From contig JACJXK010000004.1 of the NCBI GenBank assembly GCA_020636675.1, forward strand, positions 1-64,000: DNA of 64,000 bases, in the 5' to 3' direction. Position 1 is the first letter of the stretch. Each line of letters starts with the position of its first letter. This document shows, piece after piece, positions 8,308 through 17,812 of this stretch. The notes beneath the pieces were generated by a model. The model ran no database searches, was not told the origin of the DNA, and saw only the letters and a list, made by a program, of their open reading frames with translations. Source of the DNA: Prevotellaceae bacterium (GTDB lineage: Bacteria > Bacteroidota > Bacteroidia > Bacteroidales > Paludibacteraceae). The position numbers and the translations under genes were made by a program.

Positions 8308-9684
8308 TTATTTGGACTCTTTATTGTTGGCGTGTTTTAGATCCTTTTCTAACGGGAATTTGTATGACAAATACGCCATTATCAGAGCAATGAATGCAGG
8401 GAACAAGGAGAACAACGACCAAATCATTGTAAGGACGGAATTGGTAACGGAAGCCGGATCTATAATCTGGTTGCTGTTTGCATCGGTAATCATGCAGGCA
8501 CCTGCTAGGCTTAGGAACAAAGCGATAAGTGAACCTGAAATTGCGCCTCCGAACTTTTGTGCCATGGTGCCGGAAGAGAAAATCAGACCGGTTGAAGAGG
8601 CCCCGTTCTTTTCTGTGGCATAATCGGCAACGTCGGCATACATGGACCAAAGTAGCGGAGAATAAAGGCCAATCCCGATGGAGGTGATGACAATGTTCGC
8701 AATTATCATCCAAATATAATCCGCATTCATTGGAATGAAGAAGAATAGGACGGAGGACACAAAGCACATGATCGAAGAAACGATGAATGCTTTACGCTTG
8801 GAACCCACAAATTTTGCGAATGCGGGAGAAACACCTCCGAATATCATACACGTCACCTCGCCGAAGGCCATCAAAACGGTGTAGTTGATGATTAAACCAC
8901 CCATAGAAACATTGCCATGAAGACAATATTCGACCAAGTAACCTGCCACCGCGTAGCGGAATCCGTTGAAGAAGTTGGTGCAGATACCTATGAGAGTAAG
9001 GATAATCCAAGGTTTGTTCTTCACTAAGTCGGCATATTGGCGGAAGGAGAATTTCTCGGCACGGATAGGTTTGATTCGTTCCTTTGTAAGGAGTCCGCAG
9101 GCCAAGGTCATGATTGCTGCCAATGCTCCAAATCCGGCTCCTAGTATGGCATACTGATGAGAGTCGCTGCCTCCCACCATCTTTTGTAGATAAGGGAACG
9201 AAAGAAGAGTGATGAACCCCATCGCATAGGCTCCTACCATACGGAAGGAAGAAAACTGGTTCTTCTCATTGTCGTCGTCGGTCATGACCCCAAGTAACGA
9301 ACCGTAGGGCACGTTAACGGCGGTATACAGCACCATCATCAATAGATATAATGTATATGCGTAAATTCTTTTACCTGCCATGTCAAAATCTGGCGTGTAG
9401 AAAAGCAATGCGAACACTAAACCGAAAGGAATGGCGCATATAATCAACCAAGGACGATAAGTCCCCCACTTTGACTGAGTCCTGTCTGCCAAACTGCCCA
9501 TGAGGGGGTCTGTCACGACATCAAACATACGAGCGACAAGCATTAGTATTGCCGCATCTGTGAGTGACAGTCCGAATACGTTGGTAAAGAAGAAAGGAAA
9601 GGCGATGGACATTATTTTCCATGCTATACCGCCGGCTGCTGCATCTCCTAGTGCATAGCCTATTTTCTCTTTTAATGAAGCCAT
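8308..9684 (-). CDS. GPH-family (MelB-like) sugar:cation symporter
   Basis: A 458-residue integral membrane protein with about twelve hydrophobic segments. It resembles the glycoside-pentoside-hexuronide symporter family: MFDVVTDPLMGSLADRTQSKWGTYRPWL is the characteristic loop after the second segment, with the Asp residues used for cation coupling. A conserved central region has NVPYGSLLGVMTDD. It probably imports a glycoside or hexuronide with Na+ or H+; the substrate cannot be told. It stands alone, with no glycoside hydrolase beside it. A 17-bp palindrome lies in its upstream region and may be an operator. Confidence 0.87.
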   Translation of the reverse strand: MASLKEKIGYALGDAAAGGIAWKIMSIAFPFFFTNVFGLSLTDAAILMLVARMFDVVTDPLMGSLADRTQSKWGTYRPWLIICAIPFGLVFALLFYTPDFDMAGKRIYAYTLYLLMMVLYTAVNVPYGSLLGVMTDDDNEKNQFSSFRMVGAYAMGFITLLSFPYLQKMVGGSDSHQYAILGAGFGALAAIMTLACGLLTKERIKPIRAEKFSFRQYADLVKNKPWIILTLIGICTNFFNGFRYAVAGYLVEYCLHGNVSMGGLIINYTVLMAFGEVTCMIFGGVSPAFAKFVGSKRKAFIVSSIMCFVSSVLFFFIPMNADYIWMIIANIVITSIGIGLYSPLLWSMYADVADYATEKNGASSTGLIFSSGTMAQKFGGAISGSLIALFLSLAGACMITDANSNQIIDPASVTNSVLTMIWSLFSLFPAFIALIMAYLSYKFPLEKDLKHANNKESK

Positions 9685-10047
9685 GATTAATCTTTAAGTT
9701 TGTTTTTGTTATTAATAGATATTAGTTTTTTGTCTTGAAATAAAAGCATTGTTGGTTGTGCGTTTCCCTGTTTTGTTCCTGCAGCCGACATTCTCCTTCC
9801 GTGATGGTCAAAAGTAGATAAATTAACCGAATAATCAAAAGTCATGTTCATCTTAACAATAAGTGACTATCGTTATGATAACGATGTTTTAAGAAAAAAA
9901 ATATAGGATGATTGATTTATGTTTCTCGTTTGGATGGCATTCCTGTAGCCTTTCCTTTTTTTGTCTTATTTTGGTTTGTATGTTCTGTTGCGTAAGGGAA
10001 ATATCTTTGTTGGAAGCAAATCCATCTTATTTATCCTGTAAAGAAAG
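9685..10047. other. Upstream region of the symporter gene
   Basis: No gene is supported here. It contains the palindrome at 9869-9885 and otherwise AT-rich sequence. A 63-codon plus-strand frame at 9908 has no protein-like character and runs into the terminator of the neighbouring operon. Confidence 0.45.
9869..9885. promoter_or_regulatory. Operator-like palindrome ATCGTTA-tga-TAACGAT
   Basis: Two perfect 7-bp arms around 3 nt, about 185 bp upstream of the symporter start. The symmetry suits a dimeric repressor or activator site, but no regulator gene lies beside it. Confidence 0.35.
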
Positions 10048-10090
10048 GAAAAGGAAGCATTCCCTAATGGGGGATGCTCCCTTTTTCCGG
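10048..10090 (-). terminator. Terminator of the TPR/transglutaminase operon
   Basis: On the minus strand an imperfect GC-rich hairpin (gggagcatccccc / gggaatgcttcc) is followed by ttttcctttcttt. It lies just past the last gene of the operon. Confidence 0.55.
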
Positions 10091-10105
10091 AGAAGATAAC
10101 TCCCG

Positions 10106-12073
10106 TCATTTTTTTGGCGAGAGGATGAGTGTCAGTTTGTTGAAGTCTGCCGCGGCATTGATCACGGTTACATATTCCTTGTATCTTTCTGCCGGATAGA
10201 AAATGTCTATATAATATTCGGAAGAATTGATGGTCAGTTTGTTTCCTTCTATTTTGTAGGAGGATGAGAATTGGGCTTTGATTTGTCCGTCCATCTTCAA
10301 CTCTTTCTTCATGTTGATATCGTCGGGATTGGTGATGAAGTAGCCGTCAGGAATTGTCAATACAATCTCTCTTGAATAAGAACGGGCATAGTCGTTTTCG
10401 ATAGGAAGTTTTCTCTCTGTCTTTTGATACATCTCTTGTTGTCTGCCGATCAGTTGTCCGATTTGTAGCAGAATGTCGTTTCCGCCACGTGTCAGAAGAG
10501 CACCTCCGGAGATGGTGGTGGTGATGGTGAGCGGTTTGACGTACCAGTCGATAGGATCTGGATTTTCCACCTTCCAGCTCGTCATTTTGTCTTTGCTCTG
10601 AGTTTCCAAAACCATGCTTTTCGCAAGCTCTTCCTTGTTTTTATCAGTGGAATAATAGAATGCCGGTTGGTAATACGTTCCTGTATATCCGGTCAAGATG
10701 GTTTTTATGGTGTAGTCTGCTGTCATCTTTTTCACATCGATGGAGATGTTGGAGTTTGTCTCGTGTACCGTCTTTTTGTAATCGTTGGTCGGGATGGTTT
10801 TGGAGTAGGGCATGAAAGTGGAGATGCCGCCCATTGTTGTCGTTTTTAGGAAAAGGCCTTCGTTGCCGACAAAGTCGGAGTTGATGACTCCAAGTCTGTT
10901 GTATACGTTGCTTGGATCCAAATATTGATCTATATTCGGAAAGTAGAAGAGGAAGTTGTCAAGGAAATTGTCTCCTTCGAAGTCCTTGTCGAAAGCTTTC
11001 TCTGTTTTGTCGCAAGTACATACCAGTTCGTATGGGATGTCGAAATGTTGCAGGGATGCTGAAATTAGCCGGAGGTATCCATTCTCGTTGGCATAATTGC
11101 TGGACATGATGTCCTTGAAGTCAGAGAGGTCCATGCCTTTTACGTATCCGTTGATTGGTTTTATGTTTTGCTTTATGTAGTCCTCTACGATACGGATTTT
11201 TGTCTCTTCGTCCATTCTGTCGGTGATGCGCATCTTCTTCCATAGGGTAGAAAGTGTCTTCTTCTCTTTATTGGTGAAAGATGCCGTATTTGCATAGATG
11301 TTTTGTGTGGAAGATCCGAACTTGGTTGCATTGTAGGTATTGTATTCGATGTTGTACTCAACACGCTGAAGATATTTGTTGATGTAAGACTGAGATTCCT
11401 TTTCCAGCCTTGGCATGTTGGCCACGGCGGCTTTCTTTGTCCTGATTTTGAGGGTAGAGTCGATTGTCTCCTGCAGGTTTGGAAATCCGTTGTATGATTT
11501 GGAACGGAACCTCAAGTTGATAGGTGTTATCAGTGAGAATGTGCAGCTGTCTTGTGGAGCTGATGTTTTTTGAAGGACGAAACTGCCATACAAGTTCGTA
11601 TAGCTTTTCTTTGCCCAAAAATATTCGATGATTCCACCCACCTCTGCTCCGTCGAAGGCAAGAACATGGTAGCTGTTTTCATTCTCTTTGTCAATCTTCT
11701 TCAGGTCAGACTTGCTGAATTCCCTCGTCTTGCCGTCTTTTCCGATGTATCTGGCTTTGAAGACGGGGATCTCCTCGTCGTATCCGGGATAAACCTCAAG
11801 AGTATTGTACCTTTCCAATCCTACATTGTTGTTGATCTTTATTTTTTCGTAAAAAAGGAAATATCGTTCCAGCTGACCATTGTCGTCATAGTGATATTCG
11901 ATGACGTATTCAGAGCGTATTACTCTGGCGGAGGTGGTGTCTTTGTCTCCCATCGTGCCGGCTTCCCATTTGGCATTTTTCCAGTCAAAACTCATTATTT
12001 GAGGGTCGTTCTGCGCCATTAAACCAGAATATAGGCACAAAATAGCTATTGAGATAATGCTTCTTATCTTCAT
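10106..12073 (-). CDS. Secreted DUF3857/transglutaminase-like protein, catalytic residues lost
   Basis: A protein of about 655 residues with a signal peptide ending GLMAQ, so exported. The start is the ATG at 12073; an upstream in-frame extension would overlap the previous gene. The N-terminal half is a beta-rich region like DUF3857, and the middle aligns by eye with the transglutaminase core of the neighbouring gene. Where that neighbour has HGDCKG this protein has YANENG, and where it has DNHMVC it has DNFLFY. The catalytic Cys and His are therefore replaced, and only the Asp-like LDPS is kept. It should not be a working transglutaminase or protease; a binding or scaffolding role is inferred. 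It starts 13 bp after its active-looking paralogue. Confidence 0.75.
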   Translation of the reverse strand: MKIRSIISIAILCLYSGLMAQNDPQIMSFDWKNAKWEAGTMGDKDTTSARVIRSEYVIEYHYDDNGQLERYFLFYEKIKINNNVGLERYNTLEVYPGYDEEIPVFKARYIGKDGKTREFSKSDLKKIDKENENSYHVLAFDGAEVGGIIEYFWAKKSYTNLYGSFVLQKTSAPQDSCTFSLITPINLRFRSKSYNGFPNLQETIDSTLKIRTKKAAVANMPRLEKESQSYINKYLQRVEYNIEYNTYNATKFGSSTQNIYANTASFTNKEKKTLSTLWKKMRITDRMDEETKIRIVEDYIKQNIKPINGYVKGMDLSDFKDIMSSNYANENGYLRLISASLQHFDIPYELVCTCDKTEKAFDKDFEGDNFLDNFLFYFPNIDQYLDPSNVYNRLGVINSDFVGNEGLFLKTTTMGGISTFMPYSKTIPTNDYKKTVHETNSNISIDVKKMTADYTIKTILTGYTGTYYQPAFYYSTDKNKEELAKSMVLETQSKDKMTSWKVENPDPIDWYVKPLTITTTISGGALLTRGGNDILLQIGQLIGRQQEMYQKTERKLPIENDYARSYSREIVLTIPDGYFITNPDDINMKKELKMDGQIKAQFSSSYKIEGNKLTINSSEYYIDIFYPAERYKEYVTVINAAADFNKLTLILSPKK

Positions 12074-12086
12074 TGTTTGTATGTTT

Positions 12087-14036
12087 TTATTGTTTTTTAT
12101 TTTGTTTCTGCTTGAATACGATGGATTGTGTGATGAAGTTTTGGACAAGGTCGTTCATCTCGTTCCATCGTCCAAAGTCTCCCTTTTTTAACCTTGTGGT
12201 ATTGTAGACGAGGGAAATGTTGATGTAGACTTTTCCTTTGGTTTGCCTAAACTTGGAGGAGAAGGAGAATCTCGAATCTGTAAAGCTGGAGTTGCCTGGC
12301 AGACTCTCCACTATATAACCCTTTGGAATGTTGATCTCTTCTTCCCAAGTTCGCTCTTGTGGACAACTCAGTTCAAAGTCTAGTTTCCGGTTGTCCTCTA
12401 TGTGCAAGGATTCCAGCCCTCTGGCGAAAAGCTTGAGGTATAATCTGTCATTGCTTTTTATCAGATAATCGTTTAGGGTGTAGTTTCCCGAAAGGGAGAG
12501 TGGATTGTCCCTGTCCGAGAGGTCGCCTATTTGTATGTCCGACAGAGTTGACTTCGCAAAACCGGAGGCTTCCAGTTGCCCGACATAAAACTTCTTCCGT
12601 TCCATTTCCGTCTTGTGCGATAGCTTGTAAGCAAGTTTTCTTCTTGTTTCACCTTCTATCTTCATCTGCTCGTTGATGACGGCATCTGTGCCGAGGATGG
12701 ATATTCGGCTGTGGTTGTCGATCATGTTTTTTTTGTATGGGATCTCTTTGATGAGAAAGGAGTCTTTATTGAGGGAGATGAGGCACTCTTTTCCTTGGAT
12801 GAAGAGGGACGGCGTTTCTATGTTCTGGAAATCGGACGTGCCGTCTAGTATATAGAACTTTCCGTCTTTGTCGAAATAGGAACAGACCATGTGGTTGTCT
12901 ATTAAGGGGGATGGAATCTCCGAATATTTGAATGGAAGATCTTTGGATCCAACCCACGTGAGGTATGCGTTGATGTTTATCTGTCTCAGCATCACATGGA
13001 TAAGATTGGCCATACCTTTGCAGTCTCCGTGTCTCCGGTGATAGACGGTATATGCGTCGGTAGGAATATATCCTTTTTCTCCGTCCTCGACGGCGATATA
13101 TTTGATGTGGTCCTGAACCCAATAGTAGATGGCCTTCACCTTGTCCTTTTCTGTGTTGAGAGAGGCGGTGATGGAGTCGGCCACAGAGGTCAGCAGTGTA
13201 TCGTTGTGGGAATCCATGCTGTCGATGAAAGATCGGTAGTACTTGTGCAGGTAGGTGATGTTGGGCAGTACTCGTACGGAGTCTTCCTTTACCGATGGCT
13301 TGTATGCTTTTATCCGTGGCAATATGATAGGAAGATATTGCATATAGTTCTGAACGAATTTCTCTGATGAGATGGCCTTTATATTATCCTTGGACATCTT
13401 TACTACGGTGCGTCTCTTCCCTTTCTCTATTGTGTAGCTGGAGAGGCTGTCTTTACTGAATGCAAAATTATAGAGATCCAAATCCACGGCATTGTCGTAG
13501 TCTATCTCTATCTCCGAATGCCAACAGTCTCCATAGGAAGAGAAGTAGACTTTGGGTATCATGTGTGGATCCAATATTTTTCTTTGTACTTCGTATATGA
13601 GCTTGCTGCCTTTTGATAGGTTTGGAAAAACGAAAGAGCAGGCTCTTGAATCGTCGTAGAAGATGTAGTCGTCTATGTCTGAAGAGTGGGAGAAATCTCT
13701 CACCATGATTTTCTTGTATTTCTCCCCGTTTGGGACAAGCGACCATGCTTTTATGGACAGGAGTGGCATGAAGGTTGAGTAGTAAACCTTCTCGTTGGCG
13801 AATGTCGTGGTTATGTCTGTCAATAATATCCTCTCCGAATAGTGATCGTGTAGGATCTCTATTTTCTTGTCTTTTATGTTGATGGTAATCTTTGTTCTGT
13901 TTTTTATCTCTACCGAGTTGGAGTTTGGATAAGCCTGGCTAAAAAACGACAAATCGCTGGCAGGCTGTGCCAAAATTGGCATATGCAGGACAAATGCCTG
14001 ACATGCCAATAGTAGGATGAATCTTATTACTTTCAT
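12087..14036 (-). CDS. Secreted DUF3857/transglutaminase-like protein, catalytic triad intact
   Basis: 649 residues with a signal peptide ending PILAQP. After an N-terminal DUF3857-like beta domain there is a transglutaminase-fold core with all three catalytic residues visible: Cys in HGDCKGMANL, His in LIDNHMVCSYF and Asp in FYILDGTSD. Members of this fold act as cysteine proteases, peptide amidases or cross-linkers; the reaction here cannot be told. The start ATG overlaps the stop of the upstream gene (TAATG), so its translation is coupled to the TPR/MORN gene. It is followed after 13 bp by a dead paralogue. Location is the periplasm or cell surface. Confidence 0.82.
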   Translation of the reverse strand: MKVIRFILLLACQAFVLHMPILAQPASDLSFFSQAYPNSNSVEIKNRTKITINIKDKKIEILHDHYSERILLTDITTTFANEKVYYSTFMPLLSIKAWSLVPNGEKYKKIMVRDFSHSSDIDDYIFYDDSRACSFVFPNLSKGSKLIYEVQRKILDPHMIPKVYFSSYGDCWHSEIEIDYDNAVDLDLYNFAFSKDSLSSYTIEKGKRRTVVKMSKDNIKAISSEKFVQNYMQYLPIILPRIKAYKPSVKEDSVRVLPNITYLHKYYRSFIDSMDSHNDTLLTSVADSITASLNTEKDKVKAIYYWVQDHIKYIAVEDGEKGYIPTDAYTVYHRRHGDCKGMANLIHVMLRQININAYLTWVGSKDLPFKYSEIPSPLIDNHMVCSYFDKDGKFYILDGTSDFQNIETPSLFIQGKECLISLNKDSFLIKEIPYKKNMIDNHSRISILGTDAVINEQMKIEGETRRKLAYKLSHKTEMERKKFYVGQLEASGFAKSTLSDIQIGDLSDRDNPLSLSGNYTLNDYLIKSNDRLYLKLFARGLESLHIEDNRKLDFELSCPQERTWEEEINIPKGYIVESLPGNSSFTDSRFSFSSKFRQTKGKVYINISLVYNTTRLKKGDFGRWNEMNDLVQNFITQSIVFKQKQNKKQ

Positions 14037-17000
14037 TATCTCCCTTTCTTTTCTGAGATGAGACGGTTGTTGTCATAAACACGGGTGAGTCTTAGTTGAC
14101 GTTTGCTGTTGTAGTATTTGCACGTGCCGTGTAGAAGGTCGTTTGAGTATGACTCTTCGGAAAGAAGTATCCCATTGTTCGAATATCTCTTGGAGATTCC
14201 GTTGAGATTGTTGTATAGATAGTTACTTTCCAAAGCCAATGTTCCGTTGGCGTTGTATTCTTTATTAGTTCCGGAATACTCGTCGTTCTTGAAGTTATAT
14301 TCTTTTCTTATGTTTCCATTGATATCCCATTCCTTATAGAGACCTTCTCTCCATCCGTCAGAAACGGTTCCTTCCATTGATTTTTTCCCGTTTGGATAGT
14401 AAGCAACGAGTTTGTTAGTTCCTGCTTCAAGCATTTTTGTCGTCAGTTTTCCGGTGTTGTCAGCATAGGCATATCCGATGATGATTCCGTTGTAACATAA
14501 TAACTTGTACATTAAGTTTCCGGCATTGTCGTATTTGGAGCTCCAACCTTCCCGTTCGGAGTCTTCGTTGTAGTTTGTTTCGAAAGATATTTTGCCGTTC
14601 TCATGATAATCGGTACGAGATATCTTTGTCCCTAACTTGAAAATGGACTTTGTTCTTATTTTGCCTGATTCCGGATAGAAACCGATGGATTCTCCATCTT
14701 CCTTTCCTAGAATGAAGTTGCATTCGTCTGTTTTTCTTCCGTCATTGTCATACCAGACTATCCTTCCGTCATTTTTCCCGTTTATCCTGTTTCCTTCATA
14801 AAGGAGGACTCCGTTTTTGTTGTAAGTCTTAAGAGAGTCGTAGAACATGCCGTTTTCTACTTTCTTGCATTCGAAAGCAATCTTTCCGTTAGGGTGCTTT
14901 AATAGATAATGTCCAGAACCGAATGCCATGACGCAACTGTCTATGACATTTTCGTTCTCATCATAATAGATGCTTTTGACGAGACGGTTATCGTCGTCAT
15001 AAAAGACTTCCATATCTTTCTTGCCTTCAAAGGTATAGTCGGTTACCTTCCCTTTAGTTTGACCTTTCTTAAAGAATATCCTTTTTTGTGTCTTCCCGTT
15101 TCCGTAGTAATATGTCCAAGGACCCTCTTGTTTGTTCTCCACCATATATCCGTCTGTTTCTATCTGTCCATCTCTAAAGTAAGAGGTGTAATGCGCATTG
15201 TTTTTGCCGTTGATATAGAAGTTGTCAGATTTCTTTTGGCCTGTTTGGGGGTAGTAGGCAATGACAGGGCCTGATAGTACGCCGTCGACGTAGGTGAGGT
15301 CTCTGGATTTATTCCCGTAATAGTCGAAGCTCACAGAAGTTCCGTTTATTCCTTTCTCGTTACATCTTTTCACTTCCGATTTTTGGTGATTCTCTCCGAA
15401 AATGGTGATGGAGTAATCTTTTCCGTTTTTCTTTTCCGTGCTTATCAACTTGCCGGATTTGTCGAAATGCGATTCCGTATTGGGTATGTCTTTCTTATAG
15501 GTGTATTTGTTTAATAAGACTCCGTTCTTGTCGAAATTGTATTTCTCCAGCAGCGCTCCTTTTGTGTCATAAAGGATAGAGTCGGACAGGACGCCGTTGT
15601 TGTAGTAGTATTTGTATGAACCGACATAGGCTCCTGCCTGTGTGTTATATTCGCATTTTATTTTGCCGTCGGCATACCATTCTGTTTGTATGCCGTTTTG
15701 TTTTTTGTTGCTGTAGTTTTCTATACTGCGTTTTGCTCCGTTTTCGTAATAGTAGGAGATTTCTCCGTCGTATTCGTCGTCTTTGTATTCGCCTTTCTTC
15801 ATCAATGTCTTGTTAGGATAGAACACTTCGAATTTGCCATCCTGTTTTCCGTTGGTGAAATATTGGTAATAGTATACATCTCCATTGCCATAGAAACTGG
15901 TGTATTTGCCATTTATATTTCCGTCTTTCGTTTGGATGATGAGAGCGATGTTTCCAGACTCGTCCATTATTTTGACCTCTCCATTTTCTTTTCCGTTAGT
16001 GTAGGTGCCAGTCTGTCTTACTGCTCCATTTTTGTGGTATCGAGTGTACTTCCCATCTTTTTCTCCGTTTTTAAAGTTGACGGTTGCCTCGATGCTTCCG
16101 TCTTCGAAGTAGGAGGTGTATGGACCGTTTAATAAGTTGTCATGATAGGTGCTTTGCTCAGATACGATGCCATTCCTATTATAGGAAATCCAAGTCCCGG
16201 TCTTTACGCTTTCTTTTGCGTCGGAGTATTGTCCCTTCGATTCTATGTTTCCGTGGTAGAATGTGTATCTGTATTTTTCGGAGGGGTCGAATAGTTTTGT
16301 TCTTCCTTCGTTGATGTATATTACCGCCCATTTGAGAAAGGTTTCTATACTCTTTTTGTTTTTCATGGTTAGTTTATGGACATTCTCGTTGGATGAGAAT
16401 CTGGTGAAGTTGTAGATGCAAGCCTCTTCGTTCTTTGTCCTAACTATTTCGTTACAGAGAGGAATATACAATTGGCTGTAGATGTTCTCCGATTTGGAGT
16501 CGACAGTTACGTTTTCAAGAAGGAACTGTAGCTGATTGGTTGAGTTGAAACGGAGTTTTGTCTTTGCCTTGAATTGGTTGTTTCTGACAACGAAATCTTT
16601 GATGAAGAACTCCAGCTCTTTAAACGGTTTGTTGATTTCATCGTCTGCCGAAGACGTTGCGCATTTCCATTTCTTTGACTCTTCAATTTGGCTGGTCAGT
16701 TCGCCGGATATGGCGTCTGTAAAATTCAAGAAAGCCGTCTGGCTTTGATTGTCGTCTGCGGCAATGATGGCACAGTGTGAGTAGCACAAAAGAGCAGGGA
16801 TGAGCCGTCCTTGTGCATAGTTGATGTGCCCTAGTAGTCTGTTGCTTCCGAAGTGGAAGGGATTGATGCGTACATTTCTTTCCAATATTATCCTCGCTTT
16901 CTCCAAGTCGCCGTAGTTGAAGCAGGAAAGTGCATAGTTGTAAGGAATGAGGTACGAGTTTTTGTATTTGTCATAAATGGATTCGAACAGTTGAATGGCC

Positions 17001-17407
17001 TCGTTGCTTCTGCCCAAATCGTCTAAAATGCTACCATACAAATTATAGTAATGGGAACGGAAAACGCTCGCGTCCAATGGATTTGTCTCTTTTAAAATTT
17101 CCAGGGCTTTCTCTTTTTCTCCCTTGCTGTAATATGACAAGGCTAGTTCGTACAAGCTGTTGTGGTAGTTTTCGTCGTTAGAATCGACCTGTTTATACTT
17201 CTCTATGGCTTCGTCATATTTTTCTATGTCGTGCAGTGCAGTGCCGAGTTTTATGAGAGAGTCTCCTGTTATATAGGTGTTCGAATCCTGTATGGCAGTT
17301 TGAAATGTCTCTTTTGTATGGTTGTTTTTGGTCTCTGTATTCTTTGCCGATAGCTGTAAAGAGGAAATGGCAAGGATGGGGATCAGCAAAAAATGATTTG
17401 TTTTCAT
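14036..17407 (-). CDS. Secreted TPR and MORN-variant (YwqK-like) repeat protein, ~1123 aa
   Basis: The start is set at the ATG at 17407 because a signal peptide (ending LQLSA) begins there. Residues of about 40-260 are TPR-like helical repeats (e.g. KYDEAIEKYKQV, KGEKEKALEIL, GRSNEAIQLFE). From about residue 390 to the end there are roughly two dozen or more short beta repeats of 20-24 residues. Their pattern is yyxNGkxxxxxxYxnGkxdGxwxxyy, the MORN-variant repeat (MORN_2) seen in YwqK-like proteins. Such arrays form long beta solenoids that bind partners. It is the first gene of a coupled three-gene minus-strand operon and is divergent from the giant T9SS adhesin. No enzyme motif is seen; a surface scaffold is inferred. 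Confidence 0.8.
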   Translation of the reverse strand: MKTNHFLLIPILAISSLQLSAKNTETKNNHTKETFQTAIQDSNTYITGDSLIKLGTALHDIEKYDEAIEKYKQVDSNDENYHNSLYELALSYYSKGEKEKALEILKETNPLDASVFRSHYYNLYGSILDDLGRSNEAIQLFESIYDKYKNSYLIPYNYALSCFNYGDLEKARIILERNVRINPFHFGSNRLLGHINYAQGRLIPALLCYSHCAIIAADDNQSQTAFLNFTDAISGELTSQIEESKKWKCATSSADDEINKPFKELEFFIKDFVVRNNQFKAKTKLRFNSTNQLQFLLENVTVDSKSENIYSQLYIPLCNEIVRTKNEEACIYNFTRFSSNENVHKLTMKNKKSIETFLKWAVIYINEGRTKLFDPSEKYRYTFYHGNIESKGQYSDAKESVKTGTWISYNRNGIVSEQSTYHDNLLNGPYTSYFEDGSIEATVNFKNGEKDGKYTRYHKNGAVRQTGTYTNGKENGEVKIMDESGNIALIIQTKDGNINGKYTSFYGNGDVYYYQYFTNGKQDGKFEVFYPNKTLMKKGEYKDDEYDGEISYYYENGAKRSIENYSNKKQNGIQTEWYADGKIKCEYNTQAGAYVGSYKYYYNNGVLSDSILYDTKGALLEKYNFDKNGVLLNKYTYKKDIPNTESHFDKSGKLISTEKKNGKDYSITIFGENHQKSEVKRCNEKGINGTSVSFDYYGNKSRDLTYVDGVLSGPVIAYYPQTGQKKSDNFYINGKNNAHYTSYFRDGQIETDGYMVENKQEGPWTYYYGNGKTQKRIFFKKGQTKGKVTDYTFEGKKDMEVFYDDDNRLVKSIYYDENENVIDSCVMAFGSGHYLLKHPNGKIAFECKKVENGMFYDSLKTYNKNGVLLYEGNRINGKNDGRIVWYDNDGRKTDECNFILGKEDGESIGFYPESGKIRTKSIFKLGTKISRTDYHENGKISFETNYNEDSEREGWSSKYDNAGNLMYKLLCYNGIIIGYAYADNTGKLTTKMLEAGTNKLVAYYPNGKKSMEGTVSDGWREGLYKEWDINGNIRKEYNFKNDEYSGTNKEYNANGTLALESNYLYNNLNGISKRYSNNGILLSEESYSNDLLHGTCKYYNSKRQLRLTRVYDNNRLISEKKGR

Positions 17408-17812
17408 CTGTTGTTTTTTTTTGTGAGTAATTTTTGATTTAAGTTCCAAAAACAAGTCATAGAGTAAGAATGCGTTAATAATAGGCTAGTTATGGCATAG
17501 CTGCTATTCCTAATCTCGTTAAATTGTTTGCAGAAGTAATTTCTGCAAAATTAAGTAATTAATCTCAAAAATAACTTCTGTGACGTTGTTTTTTAAATAA
17601 TGGAGAGTTTTTATACATCGGTGGGGAATAAGGCAACACTTCTGAAGTGGCAAAAAAAGATTCCGTAACATTTTGTTATTGTAGATGATAGGTGTGTTGC
17701 GGAAACTAATTATTTGTATCTTGTTTTTTTGTTTTTTAGTTTTTTTTGCGTTTATTTGCCGTTCGTTTTGTAACCCTGTCGATACATTGTCGGTTCATAT
17801 AATATTGCAAAT
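17408..17812. other. 405-bp divergent promoter region
   Basis: Non-coding region between the TPR/MORN operon (-) and the adhesin operon (+). It carries two exact minus-strand -7 boxes (17546-17573) and a 7-of-8 plus-strand match (TAATATTG at 17800-17807) just before the adhesin start. A short inverted repeat cagaa/ttctg lies around 17531-17545. Confidence 0.5.
17546..17573 (-). promoter_or_regulatory. Two candidate -7 boxes for the TPR/MORN operon
   Basis: TAATTTTG at 17553-17546 and TATTTTTG at 17573-17566 on the minus strand both match TAnnTTTG. They would give leaders of about 130-150 nt. No clear -33 partner was found for either. Confidence 0.4.

Noticed and set aside
8159..8623. Open frame of 154 codons on the plus strand after purN
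   Set aside because: It starts at the purN stop, runs through the bidirectional terminator and lies opposite the symporter gene, whose protein sequence is clearly real.
9908..10099. 63-codon plus-strand frame
   Set aside because: Cysteine-rich, no motif, ends inside the terminator of the opposite operon.
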